Below the pieces are notes generated by a model that was not told the origin of the DNA, ran no database searches, and saw only the letters and a list, made by a program, of their open reading frames with translations. Positions 19,372 through 28,399 of a stretch of DNA of 64,000 bases are shown here, one piece after another. Numbering within the stretch: the first letter of the stretch is position 1; every line of letters begins with the position of its first letter. Both the position numbers and the translations under genes were made by a program. Source of the stretch: Mucisphaera sp965279675 (GTDB lineage: Bacteria; Planctomycetota; Phycisphaerae; Phycisphaerales; Phycisphaeraceae); assembly GCF_965279675.1 (NCBI RefSeq), contig NZ_CBDIIJ010000002.1:1612001-1676000 (forward strand), in the 5' to 3' direction.

Positions 19372-20976
19372 TCACTCCCACTCGATCGTCGCCGGCGGCT
19401 TGCTCGAAATGTCGTAAACCACGCGGTTCACACCCCTTACCTCGTTGATAACCCTGTTCGAGATCGTCGCCAGCACGTCGTAAGGAATCCGGGCCCAGTC
19501 CGCCGTCATGAAATCCTGGCTCTCGACGGCCCGCAGCGCGATCACCTGCTCGTGCGTCCGCCCATCCCCCATCACCCCGACGGCCCGCACCGGCAGCAGC
19601 ACCGCGAACACCTGCGCCGTCGATCGATAGAGATGGTTCGCCACGATCTCCTCCAACAGGATCTCATCCGCCTCCCGCAGGATCGCGAGCTGATCCTCCC
19701 GCACCTCGCCCAGGCAACGCACGGCCAGCCCCGGCCCAGGGAAGGGATGCCGCCAGACCATCGCGTCCGGCAGCCCCAGCAGCGCCCCGAGCTGCCGGAC
19801 CTCATCCTTAAAGAGCTGCCTAAACGGCTCCACGAGCTCAAACCCAAGCTGCTCGGGAAGCCCGCCTACGTTGTGATGCAGCTTGATGTTCGCCGCCTGC
19901 CCCGAGTGCCCGTGCCCCGACTCGATCACGTCGGGATAGAGGGTTCCCTGAGCCAGAAACCCGACGCCCTCGATCCCATCCGCCGCCTCCTTGAACACCT
20001 CAATGAACCGATGCCCGATCCGCCGCCGCTTCTCCTGCGGATCCACAACCCCCGCCAGATCACCCAGGAACTGCGCTCCCGCATCGATCACCCTCAGGTC
20101 CACATCGAAGTGCCCCCGGAACGTCGCCTCCACGAAATCCCTCTCGCCCTTCCGTAGCAGCCCGTTATCGACAAACACGCACGTCAGCCGATCACCCAGC
20201 GCTCTGGACAGCAGCGCCGCCGCCACCGACGAATCCACCCCACCCGACAACCCGCAGATGACCCGTCCGTCCTCGCCCACCTGCTGCCGGATCTGATCGA
20301 TCGCAATATCAACGAAGTTGCTCATCCGCCAGTTGCCAGCGCAACCGCACGCCCCAAACAGAAAGTTGCTGAGAATCTCCGCGCCGTGAGGCGTGTGTGT
20401 GACCTCCGGATGAAACTGCAACCCGTAAAACGCCCGGTCCCGATGCCGCACCGCCGCATACGGACAGGTGTCCGTCGTCGCCAGCGGGACAAACTCATCC
20501 GGCAGCTCCGCCACCTGATCGCCATGGCTCATCCAGACACTCGTGTCCTGCGGGATCCCCTTCAGCAGCCCGTTCGCATGCTCGCACGCCACATGCAGTT
20601 TCGCCCGCCCGTACTCTCGGGATTGTGCTGGGGCCACCTTCGCCCCCAAGAGTTCGCAGCCGATCTGCATCCCGTAGCAGATCCCCAGCACCGGCACCCC
20701 CAGCTCAAACAAAGCCGGATCGCATCGCGGAGCCCCCTCCTCATACACACTCGACGGCCCGCCCGAGAGAATCACGCCCTTCGGCCTGACCCGTCGAAGC
20801 CCTTCAACAGGGGTATCCGGGCTTACGAGCACCGAGTACACCCCCGCCTCACGTACCCGCCTCGCGATCAACTGCACGTACTGCGACCCGAAATCGACGA
20901 TCGGCACCACCTCGCCATAAAGCGACTCAGGAATCTCCGCCAAAGCCGCCGATACCGCCTGCGCCGTCGTGCTCAT
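19372..20976 (-). CDS. guaA: GMP synthase (glutamine-hydrolysing)
   Basis: Converts XMP to GMP using glutamine and ATP, the last step of guanine nucleotide synthesis. Residues 20-210 form the class I glutamine amidotransferase, with the nucleophile in 'GVPVLGICYGMQ' and the His-Glu pair in 'GLQFHPEVTHT'. Residues 215-410 are the ATP-pyrophosphatase with PP-loop 'SGGVDSSVAAALL'. The C-terminal dimerisation domain ends 'DISSKPPATIEWE', the near-invariant GuaA terminus. I prefer ATG 20976 ('MSTTAQ'), 534 residues; ATG 20988 is possible. It is divergent from the VapD-like gene. Confidence 0.97.
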   Translation of the reverse strand: MSTTAQAVSAALAEIPESLYGEVVPIVDFGSQYVQLIARRVREAGVYSVLVSPDTPVEGLRRVRPKGVILSGGPSSVYEEGAPRCDPALFELGVPVLGICYGMQIGCELLGAKVAPAQSREYGRAKLHVACEHANGLLKGIPQDTSVWMSHGDQVAELPDEFVPLATTDTCPYAAVRHRDRAFYGLQFHPEVTHTPHGAEILSNFLFGACGCAGNWRMSNFVDIAIDQIRQQVGEDGRVICGLSGGVDSSVAAALLSRALGDRLTCVFVDNGLLRKGERDFVEATFRGHFDVDLRVIDAGAQFLGDLAGVVDPQEKRRRIGHRFIEVFKEAADGIEGVGFLAQGTLYPDVIESGHGHSGQAANIKLHHNVGGLPEQLGFELVEPFRQLFKDEVRQLGALLGLPDAMVWRHPFPGPGLAVRCLGEVREDQLAILREADEILLEEIVANHLYRSTAQVFAVLLPVRAVGVMGDGRTHEQVIALRAVESQDFMTADWARIPYDVLATISNRVINEVRGVNRVVYDISSKPPATIEWE

Positions 20977-21087
20977 GCTCAGCCTCATCTCAAAACGGGG
21001 AATCGGACATGTTAGTCACTCGCCACCGATCGTCGAGCCGATTTATGATGAAGGCAGGGAAACGCACGTCTAGCAAGGAATCTTGAT

Positions 21088-21492
21088 ATGCTTTCAGCTA
21101 TAGAGTCGCTCCAGACCCAGGTCGCACAGGAACAAGCCTCTAAGCGGCCCCTGCCAGAAGGGTGTGTCACCGTGTACGCCATCGCCTTCGACATGGACAC
21201 CCTGGCGCTCGAAGAAACCTACGGCCAACAGGACTGGCGTCGAGCCTACCGAGACATCGCCGATGTGCTTGAGGGCTATGGCTTTAGCTGGACACAGCAC
21301 TCGGTCTACTTTGGCGGGGAATCCGTCAACGCCGTCACCTGCGTCATGGTCGCCATCGAACTCGCCAGACGATTTTCCTGGTTTGAGGCTTCGGTCAGAG
21401 ACATCCGGATGCTCCGGATCGAGGAACTCAACGATCTCGGGCCAGCGGTCCGCAACGCAGGACGTGCCCCAGACCTTTTCGATGGCCGATGA
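21088..21492 (+). CDS. VapD-family protein (Cas2-like endoribonuclease fold)
   Basis: A 134-residue protein. From residue 29 it matches the VapD family well: 'VYAIAFDMDTLALEETYG', 'ADVLEGYGFSWTQHSVYFG', 'ESVNAVTCVMVAIELAR' and 'ASVRDIRMLRIEELNDL'. The Asp of the first strand and the Ser of 'QHSVYFG' are retained, as is the Asp in 'SVRDIR'. Characterised VapD proteins are small endoribonucleases with a ferredoxin-like fold shared with Cas2, often in toxin or plasmid settings. Here there is an extra N-terminal segment of about 28 residues; ATG 21088 has AAGGA nine bases upstream, and GTG 21173 would give a core-only form. No Cas genes or VapX-like partner are visible. The stop codon lies inside the start of aroB. 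Confidence 0.82.
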   Translation: MLSAIESLQTQVAQEQASKRPLPEGCVTVYAIAFDMDTLALEETYGQQDWRRAYRDIADVLEGYGFSWTQHSVYFGGESVNAVTCVMVAIELARRFSWFEASVRDIRMLRIEELNDLGPAVRNAGRAPDLFDGR

Positions 21493-22633
21493 CGCCTGGG
21501 CCCGTAAAAACCACTATCTTCCACCCGTGAACACCGTCGATCTCCAACTCCCGCCCGTCCAGCACAGCTATCAGATCCACATCGCACCGGGTCTGCTCCA
21601 GTCCCTTGGCGACCACGTCAGAGCCGTGGCCCCGCACCGCCAGGCCGCCCTCATCGTTGACGAAGCCATCGAAACCGACATCGGTCGGCCCGCTGCACAG
21701 TCGCTCCAGGCCGCCGGCTTCGAGACCACCGTCGCCGTGATGACGCCCACCGAGAAGAAGAAAACCCTCGGCACCGTCCGCTCGCTCTACGAGGTCCTGC
21801 TCCAGAACCGGCTCGAACGCCGATCGCCCGTCATCGCCCTGGGCGGCGGGATCACAGGCGACACCGCCGGCTTCGTCGCAGCCTCCTACCTCCGGGGCGT
21901 GCCCTTCATCCAGTGCCCGACCACCCTCCTCGCCATGGTCGATGCCTCCGTTGGTGGGAAGACTGGCGTCAACACCACCCACGGCAAAAATCTCATCGGG
22001 GCTTTCCACCAGCCGCAGCTCGTCCTCTGCGACACCGACACCCTCAGCTCGCTCCCGCCACGCGAACTCCGCGCCGGACTCGCCGAATGCGTCAAGCACG
22101 CCGTCATCCGCGACCCCCAGCTCTTCACCTGGATCAGCGAGAACGCCGACCGCATCCTCAACCTCGATCCCGATGCCCTCGTCGAACTCATCACCCGCAA
22201 CGTCCGGATCAAGGCCGCTGTCGTCGAGGAAGACGAAAAAGAGTCAGGCGTCCGCGCCCACCTCAACTTCGGCCACACCTTCGCCCACGCCATCGAAGCC
22301 GCATCGGCCTATGGCAGGATCAAACACGGCGAGGCCGTCAGCCTCGGCATGGTCGCCGCCACGCGCATGGCCATCGCCATCAAGCTCTGCCACCCCTCTC
22401 TCGAATCACAACTCGTCGCGCTGCTCGACAAACTCGAACTGCCCACCTGGAACGACGACCTCCCCGTCACCGCGATGCTCATGAAGGTCATGGCGATGGA
22501 CAAGAAAGTCGCCGACCGCCAGATCCGCTTCATCCTCCCGACCCAAATCGGGCAGGTCGTCATCAACGCCGACCCCACCCCCGAGCAGGTCGCCGCCGCC
22601 TGGGAAACCCTCCGCGAAGCCCCCGGGCCCTGA
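21482..22633 (+). CDS. aroB: 3-dehydroquinate synthase
   Basis: Second step of the shikimate pathway: converts DAHP to 3-dehydroquinate with NAD and a divalent metal. Family motifs seen are 'SPVIALGGGITGDTAGFVAA' (NAD loop), 'RGVPFIQCPTTLLAMVDASV' and 'GGKTGVN' (active-site Lys). 'GLAECVKHAVI' and 'HLNFGHTFAHAIE' with 'KHGEAVSLGM' supply the metal ligands (Glu, His, His). ATG 21482 overlaps the VapD stop by 11 bases; GTG 21527 ('NTVDLQLPPVQHSYQIHI') is also plausible and closer to the family start. The frame upstream of 21482 is a shadow of vapD. Confidence 0.95.
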   Translation: MADDAWARKNHYLPPVNTVDLQLPPVQHSYQIHIAPGLLQSLGDHVRAVAPHRQAALIVDEAIETDIGRPAAQSLQAAGFETTVAVMTPTEKKKTLGTVRSLYEVLLQNRLERRSPVIALGGGITGDTAGFVAASYLRGVPFIQCPTTLLAMVDASVGGKTGVNTTHGKNLIGAFHQPQLVLCDTDTLSSLPPRELRAGLAECVKHAVIRDPQLFTWISENADRILNLDPDALVELITRNVRIKAAVVEEDEKESGVRAHLNFGHTFAHAIEAASAYGRIKHGEAVSLGMVAATRMAIAIKLCHPSLESQLVALLDKLELPTWNDDLPVTAMLMKVMAMDKKVADRQIRFILPTQIGQVVINADPTPEQVAAAWETLREAPGP

Positions 22634-22685
22634 TCACCAGCCGTTAGTCGTTCAGATATCCGCCATCCCGGGCTAGGATGAAGCC

Positions 22686-23120
22686 ATGGAGTTTGAATCC
22701 TCGGTAGACCTCCGCCCGCGCACCGACCTCGTTCCCCTGATCGATGTCGTCTTTCTGCTGCTTACCTTCTTCATCTACGCCATGACCACGATGGTCCGGG
22801 CCGACCTCCTGCCTGTCGAACTCACGCCCGTCCAGCAGGGCCAGGCGGCCAACACCCCGCCCATGATCGCCATCACCATCGATCACGAGGGCAACCTCTT
22901 CCTCGACCGTCAACCCGTCGCACTCGATGACCTGCGCACGACCCTTGAAGCGATCATCCCCGAAGACCAGCGAGCCAACGTCTTTGTCGCGCTCGAAGAA
23001 GCACCCAACCAATCGACAGCCGACACCATCGACCGCGCACCGATCCTCCTGCGCACCATCGAACAACTCCGGGCCGCAGGCATGGACGAGGTCGCTGTGG
23101 TCGGCGCACCCGGCAACTGA
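22686..23120 (+). CDS. ExbD/TolR-family proton-channel protein
   Basis: A 144-residue inner-membrane protein with a short cytosolic N-terminus and one membrane helix (about residues 16-38). The helix carries the functional Asp in 'TDLVPLIDVVFLLLTFFIYA', exactly where ExbD/TolR has its proton-path aspartate. The periplasmic domain follows. It normally works with ExbB/TolQ to energise TonB or TolA, but no ExbB is in the window. A TonB-like gene follows after 11 bases, so the two are in one operon, perhaps continuing from aroB (52-base gap). Confidence 0.88.
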   Translation: MEFESSVDLRPRTDLVPLIDVVFLLLTFFIYAMTTMVRADLLPVELTPVQQGQAANTPPMIAITIDHEGNLFLDRQPVALDDLRTTLEAIIPEDQRANVFVALEEAPNQSTADTIDRAPILLRTIEQLRAAGMDEVAVVGAPGN

Positions 23121-23131
23121 AACACACCGCC

Positions 23132-24076
23132 ATGCAGGCCGTCAGCCCCACCAGCCCTGTTTTGGATGACCACGGCTCCCGCCTGCTGCTGGCGTTGCTG
23201 ATCTCCGTCTGCCTGCACGGCCCGATCTTCCTGCTCGTCCAGGCCAGCGAATCGCCGACCGAAGCCGCCGCCACAGAACCCGAGCCCACCGAATCAGAAC
23301 CCGAGACGATCAAACCCGGCGACGCCGAACCCTCGCCCACCCGCATCGCATGGATCTCCTACGACACCTATCAGCAACTGCTGGCTCGCGAGAGCTCCAC
23401 CCGTCAGCCTGCCGTTCAGGCCACCGCGACACCAGTCCCGGGCGCGCCCATGAACGTCACGCCCACCGCCGAGGCACCGACGCCATCAGCGTCCACGCCT
23501 CCCTCGCCTCAGATGCCGACCACATCCGAAGCCACCGTGGATCCGGTACCGGCCGACCCTCTGCCAAACGGACAGACCGATGAGCTGACGCAGCCCCCTT
23601 TGCTGCCCGAGCCCGCCCCGGCCTCACAGCCGCCATCACCACAAGCCATCCCACCCGCCCCACCCGGACCCGACCGGCCCACCTCGCTCCCGCGCACAAC
23701 CAGAGAGGCCCCGCCTACGAACTTGACACCGGCGCTAGCTATCCAGCCCGGTCGCGTCCTCGCCCGAGAGGGCTTGAGGATCGACACGGTTGCCCCCCGC
23801 TTCACCATCGCCGCACGGTCGATCATTCCCTCACGCAATCCCGTCGCCCTCATCACTTTCGACACCCAAGGCGTCGCCACCCACGTCACCTTCCTCCGCT
23901 CCACCGGCCTCGCGATCCACGACGGACCTATCGAGCGTTCGCTTTACCGCTACCGCGCCAGCGGGTCCCTCATCGACAACGCCACCACACCCATCAGCTT
24001 CGAGATCACCCTCCTGCTGCTGAGACCATCACAAGCTCAGGAACAGGACAGCCCGGATGCAGAAAACAACGACTGA
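23132..24076 (+). CDS. TonB-like energy-transducing protein
   Basis: A 314-residue protein with the TonB plan. It has a short cytosolic start and a single membrane anchor 'LLLALLISVCLHGPIFLLV' that contains the Ser/His pair usual for contact with ExbBD. Residues 45-200 are a long Pro/Glu/Thr-rich periplasmic spacer. A small C-terminal domain follows ('NPVALITFDTQGVATHVTFLRSTG', first part, about 225-300). The C-terminal domain is divergent, so TonB-like is a structural call. Adjacent exbD supports it. It converges with a TPR gene 18 bases on. Confidence 0.7.
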   Translation: MQAVSPTSPVLDDHGSRLLLALLISVCLHGPIFLLVQASESPTEAAATEPEPTESEPETIKPGDAEPSPTRIAWISYDTYQQLLARESSTRQPAVQATATPVPGAPMNVTPTAEAPTPSASTPPSPQMPTTSEATVDPVPADPLPNGQTDELTQPPLLPEPAPASQPPSPQAIPPAPPGPDRPTSLPRTTREAPPTNLTPALAIQPGRVLAREGLRIDTVAPRFTIAARSIIPSRNPVALITFDTQGVATHVTFLRSTGLAIHDGPIERSLYRYRASGSLIDNATTPISFEITLLLLRPSQAQEQDSPDAENND

Positions 24077-24094
24077 ACCCAAAGCTAGATCGGT

Positions 24095-24961
24095 TCACGC
24101 GGCCTGACGCCGTGTGCCGATCTTCCTCAGCGACGACAGCGCCGCCCGATACCCCGGATTCACCACCAGCGCCCGGCTCAGCGCATCGATCGCCCCGGCG
24201 CGATCACCCACGGCCAGGTCGGCCTGCGCCAGGTGATACCAGGCATCCGCGTGCCCCGGTTTCCGCCGGGCTTCACTCAGCAGCGCCCGTGAGCTGTGAA
24301 CCATCAGCCGCTCCCAGGCCGTCGCCGATGAGCCATCCAGTTTCATCCGTTCGATGCTCCGCCAACGATCGCCGCGAGTCGCAGCGTCCTCGGGTGTCCC
24401 GCCCGCGTTCAGCTTCTCCTGCATCATCCCGGGCACCACACGCGCCAGGCAGGCACCGACCCGATTCGACCCGCCTTCGGGATCCAGTTGACGCAGCCGC
24501 GCGATCGCTTCGCCCGCCACCCCGCGACGGCCAGTCACCCAGCCCACCGCCGCCAGCACGGCCCAGGCCTGTGTATACGTCTCGTCCTCACGCGTTACCC
24601 GCCAGGCCGTCCAGCCCGCCGAGACCCAGTCGCCCCGCGCCAGCTGCACCTCAGCCAATCGCGTGCGCAGGCTCACCGACGCCTCGATCTCCAGCGTCGC
24701 TCGCAGCCCCGTCTCCGCACCATCCAGATCGCCGACGCGCTCCGCGCAGTACGCCGCCTCTTCGATCATCCCGACCGTCGCACGACGGTCACTCGCGACA
24801 TCCTTGTACTGCTCATACGCCTCGCCCAAGCGACCGGCACGCATCAGCAGCCGTGCCAGCAGATGCCGCGATGCCAGCGCACCACCCTCCGCCAGTTGAG
24901 CTTGGAGTCTTTCGATCGCCCGATCCAACCCCGCCCGATCACGTTCCGCAGGATTCATCAT
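24095..24961 (-). CDS. Tetratricopeptide-repeat protein
   Basis: A 288-residue, all-helical, cytosolic protein made of TPR-like units: 'LASRHLLARLLMRAGRLGEAYEQYKDVA', in part, near residue 30, several degenerate copies, and a clear final pair 'ADAWYHLAQADLAVGDRAGA' / 'IDALSRALVVNPGYRAALSSL'. There is no signal peptide. The first ATG overlaps the stop of the upstream TPR gene by four bases (24958-24961), so the pair is coupled. It probably acts as a protein-interaction scaffold; the partner is unknown. Confidence 0.7.
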   Translation of the reverse strand: MMNPAERDRAGLDRAIERLQAQLAEGGALASRHLLARLLMRAGRLGEAYEQYKDVASDRRATVGMIEEAAYCAERVGDLDGAETGLRATLEIEASVSLRTRLAEVQLARGDWVSAGWTAWRVTREDETYTQAWAVLAAVGWVTGRRGVAGEAIARLRQLDPEGGSNRVGACLARVVPGMMQEKLNAGGTPEDAATRGDRWRSIERMKLDGSSATAWERLMVHSSRALLSEARRKPGHADAWYHLAQADLAVGDRAGAIDALSRALVVNPGYRAALSSLRKIGTRRQAA

Positions 24962-25713
24962 GACACCAGATCCTTCGCTAAGCGACGCGCCAAGACCGAG
25001 TCCGGCTCACGCTCCAGCCAACGCTGGAGCATCCGCCGAGCCGATCCCCGCCGTCCATCATCGGCACGCCGACGGATCAGAGCCGCCCGCACGTCCCGAT
25101 AACCCGGCTGCGCACGCACCGCCCGGGTCAGCACAATCCGCGTCGGCTCTTCGCTGGCAGCCGAATCCTCCAACTCCGAAAGCACCAGCGCCAGCGGGAT
25201 CGAAGCCCGGTCCAGCTTCAGACCGCGTTCGGCCCACGCTCTCGCCGACGCCCGGTCGCCAGCCAGCAGCGCCAACCTAGCCAGCCCCTGACAGAGCTGC
25301 AGCCGGTTCTCCCGGTCTTCGGTCTGGTCATAGGCCGACGAGCCCGCTCGACGCACCAGCGCCAGCAGCCGCTTGTCCATCCCGGCATCCAGCGCTTTCA
25401 CCAGCGTCAGGATGACGCCCGGACGAGCCGTCAGCTCTTCCGCGACCGATCTCTCCGCCTCCGCCCCGTGGTCCAGATCTTCCCAGAGGCCCGCCACGGC
25501 CGACTCAGGCGGGCGCCCCTCCAGAGCTCGCCTGAGCACGGCCGTCTCCGATGCCATCTCTCCACACCGCCCCGAAGCCTGCTCCATCATCAGGTCCGAT
25601 AACGCCAGCTCCGCCCCCAGCCGATCCCCACAGAAGCACTGATCCAGCACCCGCGTCAGCTCGCGCTCCGCCCAGCTACCGGTTGTCTCGGACTTGGCCT
25701 TCATGTTCTGCAT
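24958..25713 (-). CDS. Helical repeat (TPR-like) protein
   Basis: A 251-residue Glu/Arg/Ala-rich helical protein with TPR-like spacing ('ARLALLAGDRASARAWAERGLKLD', in part; 'RAVRAQPGYRDVRAALIRR'; 'RMLQRWLEREPDSVLARRLA'). The C-terminal 'QPGYRDVRAAL' resembles the 'NPGYRAALSSL' of its downstream partner, suggesting the two arose by duplication. Start ATG 25713, or ATG 25704 ('MKAKSETTG'). No function can be assigned. Confidence 0.62.
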   Translation of the reverse strand: MQNMKAKSETTGSWAERELTRVLDQCFCGDRLGAELALSDLMMEQASGRCGEMASETAVLRRALEGRPPESAVAGLWEDLDHGAEAERSVAEELTARPGVILTLVKALDAGMDKRLLALVRRAGSSAYDQTEDRENRLQLCQGLARLALLAGDRASARAWAERGLKLDRASIPLALVLSELEDSAASEEPTRIVLTRAVRAQPGYRDVRAALIRRRADDGRRGSARRMLQRWLEREPDSVLARRLAKDLVS

Positions 25714-25863
25714 CCATCGATCCTCAATCGTGGCCGGCCCTGTCGAAAACGCTGCCGCATCGACCAGACCACCGACGCCTCACAATCCCCCAAGGCGTAT
25801 CGACCGTTACAACCCCCCACTCAACCCAGTTCGAACCACGAAATCACCGACGCAAGCAGAACG

Positions 25864-27015
25864 CTACCCCCGCAGCTCGCTCACCAGCACGAAGTTGTCC
25901 CGATGAACCACCTCGGTAAACCCCGGATGGCCCAATAACTCGGCGAACGACGAGGAATCCTTCCCCATGATCTTCCGCGACTCCTCCGAGCTGTAGTTAA
26001 TCAGCCCCCGACCCAGCTCCCGCCCGTGCGGGTCGCGCACCACCACCACCGCGCCGCGCTCGAACCGGCCCGTCACCGCCGTGATTCCCTTCGCCAGCAG
26101 GCTCTTACCCCGCTCGGTCATCGCCGTCGTGGCCCCAGCGTCGACACTTAGCGTCCCGTCCGGCCGCTTGGTCAGACCGATCCACCGCCGCCGGCTCTCC
26201 ATCCGCCGCTCACTCGGCTGGAAAAACGTCCCGATCCGCTCGCCCGCCACCAGCCGCAGCAGCACATCCTCCCCGCCCTCCGCTGGCCGGCCCGGCGCAA
26301 TCACCGCCACCTCCCCGGCGTCCGTCACCAGCCGGGCCGCCTCCAGCTTCGTCGCCATCCCGCCACTGCCCCACTCGCTGCCGCCCTGACGCACGAGCCC
26401 GATCCGCTCGGTCACATCCTCCACCAGGTCCACCACCTCCCCGCGATCATCCAGCAGCCCGTCGACCGTCGTCAGAATAATCAGCGCCTCCGCCGCCAAC
26501 GCATTGGTCGTCAGCGCCGCCAGCAGATCGTTATCCCCAAACCGGATTTCATCCACCGCCACCGAGTCGTTCTCGTTCAGCACCGGGATGCAGCCCAGCT
26601 CGTGCAGCTTGGTCACACAGTTCCGGATATTCAAGAACCGCTCGCGGTCATCAAAGTCCTGCCGTGTCAGCAGCAACTGACCCACCCGAAGCCCATGCTT
26701 CGCCAGCGCATCGTGCAGGTACGTCATCAGCCGCCGCTGGCCCACAGCCGCCGCCGCCTGCAACCCCGCCACATCGCCCGGCCGCTCGGTCAGGCCCAGC
26801 TCCGCACACCCCGCACCGACCGCGCCACTCGAGACCAGCGTGATCACATACCCCCGCTTGCTCAGCGTCCCGATCTGATCGGCCAACCCCTTGATAAAAG
26901 CCTCATCCAGACCCGGATCACCCCCGCCGCTACGCGTCAGCAGCGCCGTCCCCACCTTCACCACCAGCCGCCGCGCCGGTACCAACCGCTCCTGTCGCAA
27001 ACTCATCGACGGCAT
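25864..27015 (-). CDS. proB: Glutamate 5-kinase
   Basis: First step of proline synthesis: phosphorylates glutamate to glutamyl 5-phosphate. The amino acid kinase domain spans residues 10-255 with 'RLVVKVGTALLT', 'VTLVSSGAVGAG', 'VPVLNENDSVAVDEIRFGDND'-like substrate loops ('IPVLNENDSVA', 'FGDNDLLAAL') and 'WGSGGMATKLEAARLV'. A C-terminal PUA domain (about 280-370) ends with 'GLINYSSEESRKIMG'. The ATG at 27015 overlaps the waaA stop by one base (TGATG) with GGAG upstream; the in-frame TTG at 27018 is less likely. 383 residues, standard length for the PUA-containing form. proA is not nearby. Confidence 0.94.
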   Translation of the reverse strand: MPSMSLRQERLVPARRLVVKVGTALLTRSGGGDPGLDEAFIKGLADQIGTLSKRGYVITLVSSGAVGAGCAELGLTERPGDVAGLQAAAAVGQRRLMTYLHDALAKHGLRVGQLLLTRQDFDDRERFLNIRNCVTKLHELGCIPVLNENDSVAVDEIRFGDNDLLAALTTNALAAEALIILTTVDGLLDDRGEVVDLVEDVTERIGLVRQGGSEWGSGGMATKLEAARLVTDAGEVAVIAPGRPAEGGEDVLLRLVAGERIGTFFQPSERRMESRRRWIGLTKRPDGTLSVDAGATTAMTERGKSLLAKGITAVTGRFERGAVVVVRDPHGRELGRGLINYSSEESRKIMGKDSSSFAELLGHPGFTEVVHRDNFVLVSELRG

Positions 27016-28343
27016 CAAAAAGACTCCACGCCCTCAGCCAGCAATCGCTCGATCACGAGCGCATGACGCTCCGTCGCGCCCTGACGCGACAGAATAACCC
27101 CACGACCCGCCGCCGCCATCGCCGCCCGCGCCGCCTGGTCCCCCAGCAATCCCGCCACCTCCCGGCCCGCCGCCTCCACATCGTCCGCCAGCTTCAACCC
27201 ACCCGCATCCACCAGCGCCTCCACCACCTCTAGGAAGTTCCGATGATCCGGCCCCATCACCACCGGCCTGCCCAACGCCACCGGCTCGATCGGGTCCGAC
27301 CCACCCCACCCGTTGAAACTCCGGCCCACCACCACCACGTCCGCCAACGCATACGCCTTCCGCAGTTCCCCCAGCGTATCCAGCAGATAGATCGTCCCCA
27401 TCGCGTGCGCCTCCCCCTCGATCCCAAACGCCTCCGCCGACCGCTTCACCCCCCGATCATCTGTGCGACCCCCATCCACCCGGCTCCGCTGCACCACCTC
27501 CCAGCCCGCATCCGCCAGCGCCCAGGCCACCTCCTCAAACCGCTCCGGCTTCCTCGGAACCACCACGATCTGCACCTCCCCACAAGCCCGCCGGATGGCC
27601 TCCGCCAGCGCCACTTCTTCATCCACCCCCGTCGATCCCAGCACCACCACCGGCCGCGACCGATCCAGCCCCATCGCTGCCCGCAGCTCCTTCGCCCCCT
27701 CCACCTTCTCCGCCACCTCCGCCGTGTCCCACTTCATCGTGTCCAGCACCACCACTCTCTCCGCCGGCACCCCCATCTCAATAAACCGATCCGCATACGC
27801 CCGCGTCTGCGCCCCCACCCCCGCCAGCTTCCCGAACGTTCCCTTCAGCAGCCACCGCAGCCGACGATACCCCCGGATGCTCTTATCACTCAGCCGCCCA
27901 TTCACCACCGCCACCGGAATCCCCCGCTTCCGACACCCCTGCACCAGGTTCGGCCACACCTCCAGCTCCGCCGTCACCACCACGTCCGGCCGCACCCGAT
28001 CCAGCACCCGAGCCACCGCCCAGGTGAAATCAAAGGGATACCGCACCACCCGCTCCGCCCCGAACAGCGACACCGCCCGATCCAAACCCGTGTTCGTCGT
28101 CGCCGCCACCACCACGTCGTGATCCCGTGAGAGCCGCTCGACCAGCAGCCGGATCAGATTCACCTCGCCCAGACTCACCGCATGGATCAGCACCCGCTGC
28201 CGACCCTCAGCCTTCGGAATCGACACGCCCCTCCCGAACCGTCCATCCCAATCCATCGGCCCCTTCCCCCGCCGCCCAAGCAGCAGCCAGGGCGACGCCG
28301 CCACCAACCCCAACCCGTAAGCCAGATCCAGCATCCGTCCCAT
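27015..28343 (-). CDS. waaA: 3-deoxy-D-manno-octulosonic acid (Kdo) transferase
   Basis: Transfers Kdo from CMP-Kdo to the lipid A precursor at the inner membrane; its presence implies an LPS-type outer membrane. A hydrophobic N-terminal anchor ('LDLAYGLGLVAASPWLLLG') is followed by the GT30 domain. 'RVLIHAVSLGEVNLIRLLVE' contains the conserved Glu, and 'YPFDFTWAVARVLDRVRPDVV', in part, 'TAELEVWPNLV', 'VNGRLSDKS' and 'VVVGRSFNGWGGSDPIEP' complete the C-terminal donor site. 442 residues. It is coupled to proB by a one-base stop-start overlap. Confidence 0.92.
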   Translation of the reverse strand: MGRMLDLAYGLGLVAASPWLLLGRRGKGPMDWDGRFGRGVSIPKAEGRQRVLIHAVSLGEVNLIRLLVERLSRDHDVVVAATTNTGLDRAVSLFGAERVVRYPFDFTWAVARVLDRVRPDVVVTAELEVWPNLVQGCRKRGIPVAVVNGRLSDKSIRGYRRLRWLLKGTFGKLAGVGAQTRAYADRFIEMGVPAERVVVLDTMKWDTAEVAEKVEGAKELRAAMGLDRSRPVVVLGSTGVDEEVALAEAIRRACGEVQIVVVPRKPERFEEVAWALADAGWEVVQRSRVDGGRTDDRGVKRSAEAFGIEGEAHAMGTIYLLDTLGELRKAYALADVVVVGRSFNGWGGSDPIEPVALGRPVVMGPDHRNFLEVVEALVDAGGLKLADDVEAAGREVAGLLGDQAARAAMAAAGRGVILSRQGATERHALVIERLLAEGVESF

Positions 28344-28399
28344 AGCCGTTCATGATCCCCGATCCCGACACATCCTGCATCGCCACTACAATCCGCCCC

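Noticed and set aside
21164..21481. Upstream extension of the aroB frame
   Set aside because: It is a frame-shifted shadow of vapD, rich in Ser/Pro/Thr, with no AroB homology before residue 107.
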